NCBI GenBank assembly: GCA_048594975.1
Contig: JBMDXQ010000144.1
Location: forward strand, 8,176 to 72,175
Length of the DNA: 64,000 nucleotides
Direction of reading: 5' to 3'
Source of the DNA: JBMDXB01 sp048594975
GTDB lineage: Bacteria > Acidobacteriota > Vicinamibacteria > Vicinamibacterales > 2-12-FULL-66-21
Below are positions 54,639 through 63,367 of the stretch, one piece after another. The notes beneath the pieces are model-generated. The model made no database searches, was not told the DNA's origin, and saw nothing but the letters and a program-made list of their open reading frames with translations. Numbering within the stretch: the first letter of the stretch is position 1; every line of letters begins with the position of its first letter. Made by a program: the position numbers and the translations under genes.

Positions 54639-56251
54639 GCGGTCTGGTACTTGGCGACCGCGAGCACGTGCCTCGCCCTCGACGCGGCGACGTAGAGGTG
54701 CTGATCCGTCGAGTTCGGGTCGCCCCGGCGCACCTCGCACAGCACGACGGCGTCAGCCTCGAGCCCCTTGAACCCCTGCAGCGTCGCGAACGCGACCTGC
54801 GCCGGGCCGGGAGCTGAAGGGTACTGGACGAGACGCAGAGCACCGAACGTCTGCGCCCGCCAGACGGCACTGGTTCTCGTGCTGTGAGGCGAGAGCACGA
54901 CGACGCGGTCGGGCGACAGTCGCCCTTCGAGGACGATCCGGTGCAGGGCCCGCCGAACGGCATCCACCATCTCGCGCTCGCTGCTGCACGACTCGACGAT
55001 CACGTCCGCGCCTTCGGGCGTGCCCGGTCGGACGCGCGGATCGGCGCCGACCATGCCGCAGGCGTAGCGGGCGATGCGCTGCGTGTTGCGACAGTTATAC
55101 GCCAGCGGCGCCGTGTGGAGTCCGAGCGCGTCCCAGGCGGACCCGCCGTAGATGTTCTGCCGCGGATCGAAGAACACCCACAACACATCGTCCTTCGGCC
55201 GGCGCAGCAACCGCTCGACGGCAAGCCACCAGTATTCGTGGAAGTCCTGCGCCTCGTCCACGATGACCGCGTCGAATCGTTGGTCGGGCAGCTGGTCCAG
55301 CGCTCGAAGCAGAAGGGACGGTGCCTCCTCCAGCCAGAAAGTCTGCGCCTCTGGGCCGCGCAGTGCCTCCGGCCATGCGATTCCGGCGGATTGACACAAT
55401 TCGTCGCAGAGCGCGTGGAACGTGGAGACCTTGAATCCGTCGGCACGCAACTTCAGGTATGCGGCCAGGCCGCGGTTGTAACAGAGCAACAACACGCGAC
55501 GGCCTTCGGCCGCGAGGCGCCGCGCGCGTTCCATCGCCACGAGCGTCTTGCCCGTGCCGGCGCCACCTGACACACCGACCCGCGGAAACCCGCCGAGGAC
55601 CTCGAGGATGCTGAACTGTTCCTCGGTGAGCCGCACGAGCGCCGCACCCTCGTCGGTGACGGTTGCGGCGAGCGAGGGTGCCAGCGACACTCGCGGGGCG
55701 AGCAACTGTACAAGCTGGTTCACGGCTGCCGGCGGAAGCGCCGTGCCCGCGCCGAGCGCTGCTCCGAATACCGCGTCCACCGCCTTGTCGGCCCACTGCA
55801 GGCCGCTGCGGTCGATCACCAGCCGCCGCGGCAGCTCCGGGCCGAGCGTGTCGGGCGACTCCGCATCCGGGAACACCACGCCCCACCCGAACGACGCGAT
55901 GGCCGCGCGTTGCCTCAGATACTCCTGCAGCGCGTGCATCGCGCTCTGCGCCTGCGCACCGGGCGCCTTGATGCGATGGCGCGGCTGGTTGCCGGAGTAC
56001 CAGCCCTCCTCGTCCCGCCCGATCTCGACTCCACCCTTGACCTCGAGGCCGAGCAGCCCGCGGGCAGGATCGATCACGAGGAAATCGAGTTCGCGCTCGA
56101 CGACGGGGCCGGCACTGTGCCGTGGCAAGACGAGGCGGCGGGAATGGAAGACGGTCCAGTCTCGCGGGAGCTGTCGCTCGAACGCCGCGAAGACCTTCCG
56201 CTCGGAATCCGGCGTGTCGGCGTCCGGCGCTGCTGGAAGCATTCGCGGCAT
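54632..56251 (-). CDS. NERD-domain UvrD-like helicase
   Basis: 539 residues. The N-terminal NERD nuclease-related domain has ERELDFLVIDPARGLLGLEV then KGG (Asp and the E-x-K pair of restriction-like nucleases). The SF1 helicase core follows: SGGAGTGKTLVAMERARRLA (Walker A), DAVIVDEAQDFHEYWWLAVE (II), FFDPRQNIYGG (III), FATLQGFKGLEADAVVLCEV (V) and HLYVAASRARHVLAVAKY (VI). It is short for a UvrD-type enzyme, lacking large 1B/2B insertions, as is normal for NERD helicases. These are frequent in defence islands. Confidence 0.85.
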   Translation of the reverse strand: MPRMLPAAPDADTPDSERKVFAAFERQLPRDWTVFHSRRLVLPRHSAGPVVERELDFLVIDPARGLLGLEVKGGVEIGRDEEGWYSGNQPRHRIKAPGAQAQSAMHALQEYLRQRAAIASFGWGVVFPDAESPDTLGPELPRRLVIDRSGLQWADKAVDAVFGAALGAGTALPPAAVNQLVQLLAPRVSLAPSLAATVTDEGAALVRLTEEQFSILEVLGGFPRVGVSGGAGTGKTLVAMERARRLAAEGRRVLLLCYNRGLAAYLKLRADGFKVSTFHALCDELCQSAGIAWPEALRGPEAQTFWLEEAPSLLLRALDQLPDQRFDAVIVDEAQDFHEYWWLAVERLLRRPKDDVLWVFFDPRQNIYGGSAWDALGLHTAPLAYNCRNTQRIARYACGMVGADPRVRPGTPEGADVIVESCSSEREMVDAVRRALHRIVLEGRLSPDRVVVLSPHSTRTSAVWRAQTFGALRLVQYPSAPGPAQVAFATLQGFKGLEADAVVLCEVRRGDPNSTDQHLYVAASRARHVLAVAKYQTAQ

Positions 56252-56470
56252 AGAGTTCCTATGTCGGAATCGCGAGGACTCCGGGTTATAGGCGTCAGCT
56301 GTAAATGGTACACGGGTTTTTCATTCGGGAGTCTGCGGCGATTGCTCATCGCCCGCGTCCAAAGGAAACGGTGGACGCAGCGTCGGGCCGCAGCCGGCGT
56401 GTGAGCGAACGACACCCCGCGGTCGTCGGGCGCCTTGATGCACCAGCGACGATGGCCCATACTACCTGCG

Positions 56471-57046
56471 ATGCCGAATCCTGCGGTGTGGACCTTGGCG
56501 CAGGCTGCGCGACTGCTGGATGAACCGCAGCATCGGCTGATCTACCTGTGCGAAAAGAGCGTGGTGATTCCGGACTTTGCGGACGCAAAAGGCCGGGGCA
56601 GTAGTCGCCGCTTCTCGCTACGAAACCTGTTGGAGTTTTCCGTCGCCCTCCGCCTGAGGACGTTGGGCCTCCCCGCGAGATCTATCGCGGCCATCCTCTA
56701 CACGCTGCGCGCCTTCGAGAAACGGGTCTCGGCCAAAATTCCGCGTTTTCAGATAGTCGAGGCGCTTCGTGATCGTAACCGTATTGAACTGCGAGCGCTG
56801 ATTCGCGATGGAGAGCGGCTGTATTTCCTGCTCCGACCCGCCGGTCAGGACGCCCAGCTTTTCGGCGGCGTTTCCCTCGGACGCGTCGGATCCATGAGTG
56901 CTTCCGCCTTGGGCAGCCGCCTTGGCGCCGCGCCCGGAGCGATTCCCCGCGACTCCGCGGGATTCGCGGGCCCGGAAGGTAGCCTGTACGTTCGTCTGGA
57001 CATCAACATCGGCCGAATTGCCAGGGACCTGAAACTCGACGAATAA
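56471..57046 (+). CDS. HTH (MerR-like) regulator upstream of the recombinase
   Basis: 191 residues from ATG 56471. The N-terminal winged-helix region (WTLAQAARLLDEPQHRLIYL, SLRNLLEFSVALRLRTLGLP) is MerR-like, and the rest is unassigned. It stands directly upstream of a perfect palindrome (57079-57101) and the small ORF-recombinase pair. It is therefore the likely regulator of element excision/integration. Confidence 0.65.
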   Translation: MPNPAVWTLAQAARLLDEPQHRLIYLCEKSVVIPDFADAKGRGSSRRFSLRNLLEFSVALRLRTLGLPARSIAAILYTLRAFEKRVSAKIPRFQIVEALRDRNRIELRALIRDGERLYFLLRPAGQDAQLFGGVSLGRVGSMSASALGSRLGAAPGAIPRDSAGFAGPEGSLYVRLDINIGRIARDLKLDE

Positions 57047-57078
57047 CCGGGTTCTCGCAGGAGCGGAGGTGTTGTGTA

Positions 57079-57101
57079 AATGATAGACATTGTCTATCAT
57101 T
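57079..57101. promoter_or_regulatory. Perfect palindrome, probable operator
   Basis: Eleven-base arms AATGATAGACA and TGTCTATCATT around one central T. It lies 13 bases before the small ORF (57114) that precedes the recombinase and 32 bases after the HTH gene stop. The symmetry fits binding by a dimeric regulator, most simply the product of 56471-57046. Confidence 0.7.
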
Positions 57102-57113
57102 GTGGCAAACTTG

Positions 57114-57290
57114 ATGAGCGCCCGTAGGGCACTCGATCGACGACCCCAAAAGAAGACTGATGAGCATCTGGCGCAGCAGATCCAACCAGAGGTGCGCGAA
57201 CTGCTGGATCTGATCGCCGAAGAACTCGCTGTGGAGTATCTGCGGCTGATGTCGCCACGCAAGGGACTCCGGAAGAAAGAGGGAGGCTAA
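57114..57290 (+). CDS. Small protein preceding the serine recombinase
   Basis: 58 residues from ATG 57114 (TTG/GTG codons lie slightly upstream). Charged and helical (QIQPEVRELLDLIAEELAVE), with a basic C-terminus. It ends one base before the recombinase ATG and after the palindrome, so the two are co-transcribed. It could be a small recombination accessory protein; no family recognised. Confidence 0.6.
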   Translation: MSARRALDRRPQKKTDEHLAQQIQPEVRELLDLIAEELAVEYLRLMSPRKGLRKKEGG

Positions 57291-57291
57291 C

Positions 57292-59022
57292 ATGCGCGCC
57301 GCGATCTACGCGCGGTACTCGTCGGAGAACCAGCGACCTGAAAGCATCGAAGATCAGATCGCATCCTGCCGGAAACTAGCTGCCGAACGCGGCTATGTCA
57401 TCGACGCAGACCACATCTACGCCGACCGGGCCTCGTCCGGCGCGAGAGAGGACCGGCCGGGTCTCAACGCCCTCCGACGCGCGGCTCGTCTCAATGCCTT
57501 TGACGCAGTCCTCGTGGACGATCTTTCCCGACTCGCCCGAAACACACTCCTGCTTCTGTCCACCTTGGAGGAACTGCGTTTCCACGGCGTACGCGTCGTT
57601 TCCGTCGCCGATGGCCTCGACAGCGATGACCGCGAGGCGACCATCGGCATCCAGGTGCGCGGCGTGTTCAATGAGCTACAGCTGCAGGATCTGCGAAAGA
57701 AGACGCTCCGCGGTCAGATCGGTCAGAAGGCGCGCGGATTTGCGGTAGGCGAGGCGACCTTCGGATATCGGTCGGTCCCCATCGGCACGATCCGAATGGA
57801 CAAGAAGGGCCGGCCGCGACCGGACGGCTACCGCATGACGATCGATCCGGGCGAGGCCGCGACCGTCCTCCGCATTTTCAAGGCCTTCGCTGGCGGGCGG
57901 TCGGAGTCGAGCATCGTGCGCGAGCTGAATGCGGACGGGGTTCCGGGCCGACGAAAGATGCGCCGGGGATGGTCGCCAGCGACCGTCCACCGGATGCTCC
58001 GCAATGAGAAGTATGTCTGCCGCTGGGTCTGGAACAAGACCGAGACCCGCCGCGACCCTAGCACCGGCCGACGCCGGCAGTTTCCAAAGCCCGAATCGGA
58101 TTGGATTGTCACCGACGACGAAACGCTGCGTATCGTGCCGGACGACCTCTGGCGGCGAGTCCAGGAACGGCTGTTGGCGGTTCGAAAGACGTGGCCGGGT
58201 GGGACTGGGAGGCGCGGCTTCCAAGGGCAGCAGGGAGGACGGGTCCGTCACTACCCGACGGACCTGCTGTCGGGCAGCATGGTCTGCTCTCTCTGCGGCA
58301 GCAGCATCGGCAAAGTGAGTGGAAAGGGGGGCGGCTACTACGGGTGCGTCCGCGCCGCGAAGAGCGCGTGCGACAACCGCCTTTGGGTCCGCCGCTCGCT
58401 CGCGGAGCGCGTGATCCTCGCCGCTGTTCGGGACCAACTGGCCTCACGCGAGAACCTTTTCTACGTTCTCGAGCGCATGGAAGAAGAGTTGGCCCGGACG
58501 ACATCGACCGCGCCGGAGACCTTGAGGCTCAAACAGGCCGAGTTTGAGCAGGAAGAACGCCGACTTAGGAACTTCGTCGAGTTCGTGGCCGACGGGCGGG
58601 GCAGCAAAACGGTGGGAGAGGCTCTCCTTGCCAGTGAGCGCAAGGTCGATGAACTGTGGGCGGAACTCGAGGTCCTGCGGCGTAGCCAGACGGCAGTCCT
58701 CGAGCCCCCGCCGCTCGTATGGCTCGAAGAGCGCATCGTGCGCCTCCAGGAACTGCTGGAGCGGCGAACGGCACCATCGGCGGTGCTCCTACGAAAGTTA
58801 CTCGGCAAGATCCGGCTGGAGCCGGTGGTGCCGGAGGTTGGAAAGCCTTACTACCGGGCGGTGACGAATCTGGATGTGTTGGCGATAGTGGAGGGAGAAC
58901 CAGGTTCCGGTGGTTCGGAACCTGGTGCGAATACTTTGCATTGGTGGAGGCGGCGGGATTCGCACCCGCGTCCGAAAATACATCCCCGCAGGAATCTACG
59001 ATGCGTATCCGCGTCTGTATAG
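57292..59022 (+). CDS. Large serine recombinase (integrase) of the island
   Basis: 576 residues as read. The N-terminal resolvase catalytic domain has AIYARYSSENQ (nucleophile Ser10), VDDLSRLARN and VFNELQLQDLRKKTLRGQI. The recombinase domain follows (GFAVGEATFGYRSVP ... GWSPATVHRMLRNEKYVCRW). A zinc ribbon (MVCSLCGSSIGKV ... YYGCVRAAKSACDN) and a coiled coil (LKQAEFEQEERRLRNFVEFV) complete the layout. The last 27 codons (from 58942) are antisense to the tmRNA 3' end, giving the artefactual HWWRRRDSHPRPK tail. The native C-terminus was therefore probably set in the pre-integration circle. This enzyme explains integration at ssrA. Confidence 0.9.
   Translation: MRAAIYARYSSENQRPESIEDQIASCRKLAAERGYVIDADHIYADRASSGAREDRPGLNALRRAARLNAFDAVLVDDLSRLARNTLLLLSTLEELRFHGVRVVSVADGLDSDDREATIGIQVRGVFNELQLQDLRKKTLRGQIGQKARGFAVGEATFGYRSVPIGTIRMDKKGRPRPDGYRMTIDPGEAATVLRIFKAFAGGRSESSIVRELNADGVPGRRKMRRGWSPATVHRMLRNEKYVCRWVWNKTETRRDPSTGRRRQFPKPESDWIVTDDETLRIVPDDLWRRVQERLLAVRKTWPGGTGRRGFQGQQGGRVRHYPTDLLSGSMVCSLCGSSIGKVSGKGGGYYGCVRAAKSACDNRLWVRRSLAERVILAAVRDQLASRENLFYVLERMEEELARTTSTAPETLRLKQAEFEQEERRLRNFVEFVADGRGSKTVGEALLASERKVDELWAELEVLRRSQTAVLEPPPLVWLEERIVRLQELLERRTAPSAVLLRKLLGKIRLEPVVPEVGKPYYRAVTNLDVLAIVEGEPGSGGSEPGANTLHWWRRRDSHPRPKIHPRRNLRCVSASV
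58899..58926. repeat. Inverted repeat next to the ssrA 3' end
   Basis: A 10-bp stem ACCAGGTTCC / GGAACCTGGT around an 8-base loop, 16 bases from the tmRNA 3' terminus. It lacks a T-run, so it is a weak candidate for an ssrA terminator. It may instead be part of the recombinase attachment site. Confidence 0.5.
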
Positions 59023-59295
59023 TCGCTCCCGGCGTGAAGGCGCGGAAAAACCGCCGAGAGCCAGCCCCGAAAAATCTCGCCGCTGACGTCCGGGACGGGC
59101 CATCAGCAACCAGCCTGCTGAAATGACATCCAGTTCCGGCCCGCAGGCTGACCGGAGTGGACGCTCACAGGTTCTTAGGCTGCGAGAGCGAGCTGCGTGT
59201 CCGCAGTTATGTTGGTTTCCATCTGTTTAACGAGGGTGATGGTCCTCGGCACGCATCCTGCGAAACCGTACCTCCGTCGAATCTAGGTCGCCCCC
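58942..59295 (-). ncRNA. ssrA: tmRNA (ssrA)
   Basis: A 354-base gene on the minus strand. The 5' end (from 59295) reads GGGGGCGACCTAGATTCGAC. The 3' end has a tRNA-like TPsiC arm (GGACGCGGGTGCGAATCCCG) and encoded CCTCCACCA. The internal reading frame ends ...QLALAA then TAA (minus strand, about 59180), giving a tag of roughly (E)TNITADTQLALAA. tmRNA rescues stalled ribosomes and tags products for proteolysis. The gene is intact: integration at its 3' end preserved the CCA terminus. Confidence 0.95.
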
Positions 59296-59315
59296 AAAAC
59301 CGGTTGCAGCTACCC

Positions 59316-59344
59316 ATTCTACGCGGTACTCGGAGTGCCGTCAA
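59316..59344 (-). promoter_or_regulatory. ssrA promoter
   Basis: On the minus strand: -35 TTGACG (59344-59339), 17-base spacer, -10 TAGAAT (59321-59316), followed 20 bases later by the mature tmRNA 5' end. The short leader would be removed by RNase P. Confidence 0.75.
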
Positions 59345-59470
59345 ATTATTGTCCGGGTTGAACTTGTAGCCCGATATAAGATACCGCGACAGGGCGAAGA
59401 ACCGGCCTCCGCCGGAACCCGCGGCGGGCCCCGGCGTTTACCGTTGAGAAGCATCCCGCTCGGAGGCCTC

Positions 59471-61975
59471 GTGATTCGATTCTCAGACGCGCGCTATGCC
59501 TTACGTCTCTGGCGCCGCCATCCGACGATGATCGCGGTCGCCGGCCTGTCGCTCGGGCTGGGCGTCGGCGCGACGACGACGATGTACAGCGTCGTGAATC
59601 GCGTCGCGCATTACGACCTGGGCTTTGCCGACGAAGGACGGCTCGTCGTCGTGTGGAGGGCAGACCCCGAGCGCGGCATCCGCGAGCAGTCGTTGAACTG
59701 GCTGATTCAGCGCGCGCTGCTCGAACATGGCCAGTCGTTCGAATCAGTGGGGTTCTTTCAGGGCGGCGGCATGCCGGTGACGCTGACAGGAACGGCTGAA
59801 ACCAGTCGTGTGTCGCAGGTGCCGGTGGACGTCGACGGGCTGTCGGTCGTCGGCGTGCCGCCGCTCCTCGGCCGTACCTTCCGTCTCGAGGATTTCGACG
59901 ACGTCGTCAAGCAGAAGGAAGCGCGCGCTATCGTGATCAGCCACGACACATGGCAGCGGCGCCTCGGCGGTGCGGCCGGAGTGGTTGGCATGTCGATCCA
60001 CGTCGACGGCGAGCCGCGCACGATCATCGGCGTCATGCCGCGCGGATTCCAGTTGCTGCCGTGGGCAGACGACGTCGCGTTCTGGACGGCCAACGATCTC
60101 CGCAAAATTCCGGAAGCTGCGTGGATGATCGCCGTCGGCCGGCTCAAGCGGGGAGTGTCGCCGGAAACGGCGCAGGCGGAGGCTGCGGCCATTACGCGTC
60201 AGGTCATCGAGTCGCGCGGCGAAAAGCCCGGCGGCAACACCGCGCGTGTCATCCCGATTCGGGAGGCGTTCTTCGGCGACGCGACCAGGGCCTTGTCGTT
60301 CCTCCTTGGCGCCGTCAGCTTCGTCCTGCTCATCGCCTGCGCCAACGTCGCCAATCTGCTGCTGGCCGCAGGAACGGCGCGGCAGAAGGAACTGGCGCTA
60401 CGCGCCGCGGCCGGGGCCCGGCGCAGCCGGCTGATGCAGCAGCTGCTCACCGAGAACCTGCTGCTCGCTCTGGTTGGATGCGGCTTCGGGCTCGTCCTCG
60501 CATTGTGGGGGACGCGGTTGTTCGCGCTGATCGTGCCGACCGGGTTCCCGGCGCTGCTGCGTCACATCTCGGTCGACGCACGCGTGCTCGCCTTTGCGCT
60601 CGCCATCTCGATCGGCTCCAGCCTGCTGTTCGGGCTGATACCGGCGCTGCGCGCGTCGCGCGTGGACCTCAACGACGTGCTCAAGGAAGGCGCGCGCGGG
60701 TCGAGCGGCGAACGCCGCCGCGGCCGCAGCCTGCTGCTGGTGGCCGAAGTGGCGCTGTCGATGGTGCTGCTGGTCGGCGCCGGTTTGATGATGCGCAGCT
60801 TTCTGCGCGAGCAGCGGATGCTGCCCGGCTTCGACACGACGCGTCTGTTGACGGCGGACATCGCGCTCGGCGGCGCGAAGTACATGAGCAAGACGCCGCA
60901 GGATACCAACGTCGTGACGCCGCAGGTGGAGGTCTTCTATGATCAGCTGCTGGAGCGGGTGCGCGCGCTGCCCGGAATCGCACGCGCGGGCATCATCAGC
61001 CGGCTGCCGGCGGACGTCTGGACGCACCCGTTTACCATCGTCGGCCAACCGCTCCCGGAGCCTGGCAAAGAGCCACAGGCGGACTTCAATGAGGTGGACG
61101 CACAGGCGCTCGACACGCTGGGGATCCGGCTGCTGCGCGGCCGCATGATTCAGGAGCGCGACACCGCGTCGACGCCGTGGGTCGCGGTGATTAACAAGAC
61201 GTTCGCCGATCGGCACTTCGCCGGCCAGGATCCGCTTGGGCAGGCGATCCGCGTTTCAATCGGTCGCGCGGGCCAGGGCGCGAGGACCGAGCCGCAGCCG
61301 CGGCAGATCGTCGGCGTCGTCGCCGACGTTGCGTATCCGAGTTTTTTCAGCCAGGCGCCGGCCGTGGTCTACGTGCCGTTCCGGCAGCATCTGGCGGAGT
61401 ACGCACCCGGCGAAGACGAGTGGCTCCATACGCAGAAGGTCCTCGCTATCCGCGCCTCGGTCGATCCGTTGACGCTGGTGCGCGCCGTCCAGGAGGCGGT
61501 GGCGCGCGTCGATCGCGATCAGGCGGCGAACGGCTTCCTGACCATGGAGCAACGCGTCGCGGCGTCGCCGTCGGTCACCAACAGCCGGTTCATCGCCTCG
61601 CTGTTCAGCGTGTTCGGATCGCTGGCGATCCTGCTCGCGGTGGTCGGCGTCTACGGCGTGATGTCGTGGGTCGTGGGACAGCGGACGACCGAGTTCGGCA
61701 TTCGGATGGCGCTCGGCGCCAGCGCGGGCGACGTCGTTGCCATGCTCTTGCTGCAGTCGCTGCGGCCTATCGCGATCGGCGTTGCGCTCGGCCTCGCCGG
61801 GGGATTCGGCCTGAGCCGCGTGCTCAACAGCATGCTCTGGCGCATGACGTCGGCCGATCCCCTCGTGCTCGGTGGCATCGCCGCACTGATGCTCGCGGTC
61901 GCGCTCGTCGCGGCGTGGGTGCCGGTGCACCGCGTCACCCGGATCGATCCGCAGCATGCGCTGCGCCATGGGTGA
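59471..61975 (+). CDS. ADOP-type duplicated MacB/FtsX permease
   Basis: 834 residues from GTG 59471, preceded by GGAGG; the upstream TTG 59444 is unlikely. It opens with the N-terminal FSDARYALRLWRRHPTMIAV and a first membrane helix, followed by a periplasmic MacB-PCD domain. FtsX-like membrane blocks lie around residues 280-420, then the cycle repeats (second periplasmic domain about 470-690, FtsX block 705-825 with VYGVMSWVVGQRTTEFGIRM). This tandem architecture without an ATPase gene nearby is the ADOP permease typical of Acidobacteriota. Presumably part of an efflux/mechanotransmission ABC system. It marks core DNA right of the island. Confidence 0.85.
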   Translation: MIRFSDARYALRLWRRHPTMIAVAGLSLGLGVGATTTMYSVVNRVAHYDLGFADEGRLVVVWRADPERGIREQSLNWLIQRALLEHGQSFESVGFFQGGGMPVTLTGTAETSRVSQVPVDVDGLSVVGVPPLLGRTFRLEDFDDVVKQKEARAIVISHDTWQRRLGGAAGVVGMSIHVDGEPRTIIGVMPRGFQLLPWADDVAFWTANDLRKIPEAAWMIAVGRLKRGVSPETAQAEAAAITRQVIESRGEKPGGNTARVIPIREAFFGDATRALSFLLGAVSFVLLIACANVANLLLAAGTARQKELALRAAAGARRSRLMQQLLTENLLLALVGCGFGLVLALWGTRLFALIVPTGFPALLRHISVDARVLAFALAISIGSSLLFGLIPALRASRVDLNDVLKEGARGSSGERRRGRSLLLVAEVALSMVLLVGAGLMMRSFLREQRMLPGFDTTRLLTADIALGGAKYMSKTPQDTNVVTPQVEVFYDQLLERVRALPGIARAGIISRLPADVWTHPFTIVGQPLPEPGKEPQADFNEVDAQALDTLGIRLLRGRMIQERDTASTPWVAVINKTFADRHFAGQDPLGQAIRVSIGRAGQGARTEPQPRQIVGVVADVAYPSFFSQAPAVVYVPFRQHLAEYAPGEDEWLHTQKVLAIRASVDPLTLVRAVQEAVARVDRDQAANGFLTMEQRVAASPSVTNSRFIASLFSVFGSLAILLAVVGVYGVMSWVVGQRTTEFGIRMALGASAGDVVAMLLLQSLRPIAIGVALGLAGGFGLSRVLNSMLWRMTSADPLVLGGIAALMLAVALVAAWVPVHRVTRIDPQHALRHG

Positions 61976-62107
61976 GAAGTACGAGCATGCGCAATCGACG
62001 GACAGGCTGGAAGTAACACGCGAACGTCGGCGCAACTTATTGTACGCACCGCATTTGGAACGCCTGCGAGCTTGACGGGTCGATCGTAGTTCCCGATAAT
62101 CGCGGGA

Positions 62108-63322
62108 ATGCCCGACGATCAGCTGAGCGAGATTCTCGACGCGATGCGGGCGCGGATCCAGGCCCAACTGGATGCGCAGCGTCAGGCGCTCAATGCGCAG
62201 CACGAGCAGGCACTGGCGCGCGTGCGCGTCGAAGCCGAGGCCGAGGCCGAGCGGCGGTGGACGTCGAAAGTGGACGCCATCCGCAACGAGTGGAGCGCGC
62301 GGCTGGAGTCCGAAATCACCGCGGCGCGTGCCGAAGCAGAGAGACGGTTCGTGGGCGAGTCGATGCGCGCCAAAGCGGAGGCGGAACGCGAGCTCGAGCT
62401 GGCAGTCGCCGCCGAACGCCAGCGCACCGTCGCGCAGCTCGACGAGGAACGCAAACGCGCTGAGCTCGAGCTCGAACACGCGATCGCGGCCCTCGACGCC
62501 GAGCGCCGTCAGCAGGAGGGGGAACCGGCGCACGCGGAGCGTCGCTTCAGCGACTCGTCTGCGCTCCTCGGCTCAATCGTCGATATCGAACACGCGCGGT
62601 CGCTCTCCGATGCGCTTGCCGCACTCGTTCGAGCCGCCGCCGCGCACGCCCCGCGCACCGCGCTCTTCATCGTCCATGGCACGCAGCTCGACGAGTGGTC
62701 CGTCGCCGGTGTGTCACGGATGTCTCAGCTGCCGATCGGCGTCGAGGGCAACGCGGCGGGTCTTGCGGGCATCGCTGTGCGCCGCGGCGAACGGATCTCG
62801 ACGGATGATGCGCCCGCGCCCGCGTTCGCCGAACTGCCGGCCGGCGCTGCCGCGCTCGCCGTGCCGCTGATGATGGACGGGCAGCCCGTTGCTGTTCTGT
62901 ATGCGGACGCCGGCGGAACAGGATCCCAACAGACGGACGGCTGGGCCGCCGCAGTCGAGCTCCTCGCGCGGCACGCCGCCTCGCGTCTTGCCGAGCTGAC
63001 CGCCGTTCGCGCGCTCCAGTTGTTCCAGGCACCGGGCGGCAACGGCCGCCCGACCGCGACCGAGCCGGGAACGTCCGAGGATAGTGACCAGAGCGCGAAA
63101 CGCTATGCGCGGCTTCTGGTTTCCGAGATAAAGCTGTACAACGAAGGGGCTGTTCGTGCGGGACGCGAGCACCGCGATCTGCTCCAGCGCCTCGGGCCGG
63201 AGATCGAACGGGCGCGCCGTCTTTATGAGGAGCGTGTCCCATCTTCGGTGGCCGGCCGTGCGTCCTACTTCCAGCAAGAGCTCGTCCACACGCTGGCCGG
63301 TGGCGACGCGACGCTGCTGTAA
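62108..63322 (+). CDS. Coiled-coil protein with GAF-like domain
   Basis: 404 residues from ATG 62108. Residues 5-145 are an Ala/Glu/Arg-rich coiled coil (EAEAEAERRWTSKVDAIRNE). Residues 155-310 look like a GAF domain (IVDIEHARSLSDALAALVRA, GLAGIAVRRGERIST, LAVPLMMDGQPVAVLYADAG). The C-terminus is helical. No output domain is attached. The combination suggests a cytoplasmic sensor or scaffold. It lies just upstream of the transglycosylase-like gene, 45 bases apart. Confidence 0.7.
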   Translation: MPDDQLSEILDAMRARIQAQLDAQRQALNAQHEQALARVRVEAEAEAERRWTSKVDAIRNEWSARLESEITAARAEAERRFVGESMRAKAEAERELELAVAAERQRTVAQLDEERKRAELELEHAIAALDAERRQQEGEPAHAERRFSDSSALLGSIVDIEHARSLSDALAALVRAAAAHAPRTALFIVHGTQLDEWSVAGVSRMSQLPIGVEGNAAGLAGIAVRRGERISTDDAPAPAFAELPAGAAALAVPLMMDGQPVAVLYADAGGTGSQQTDGWAAAVELLARHAASRLAELTAVRALQLFQAPGGNGRPTATEPGTSEDSDQSAKRYARLLVSEIKLYNEGAVRAGREHRDLLQRLGPEIERARRLYEERVPSSVAGRASYFQQELVHTLAGGDATLL

Positions 63323-63367
63323 TCTGGCATCCTCTTCGCTTTCTGACACGGCACGGAACCGAGAACG

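Noticed and set aside
58942..59022. C-terminal HWWRRRDSHPRPK... tail of the recombinase as a real domain
   Set aside because: This stretch is antisense to tmRNA; such tails arise from reading through tRNA/tmRNA 3' ends.
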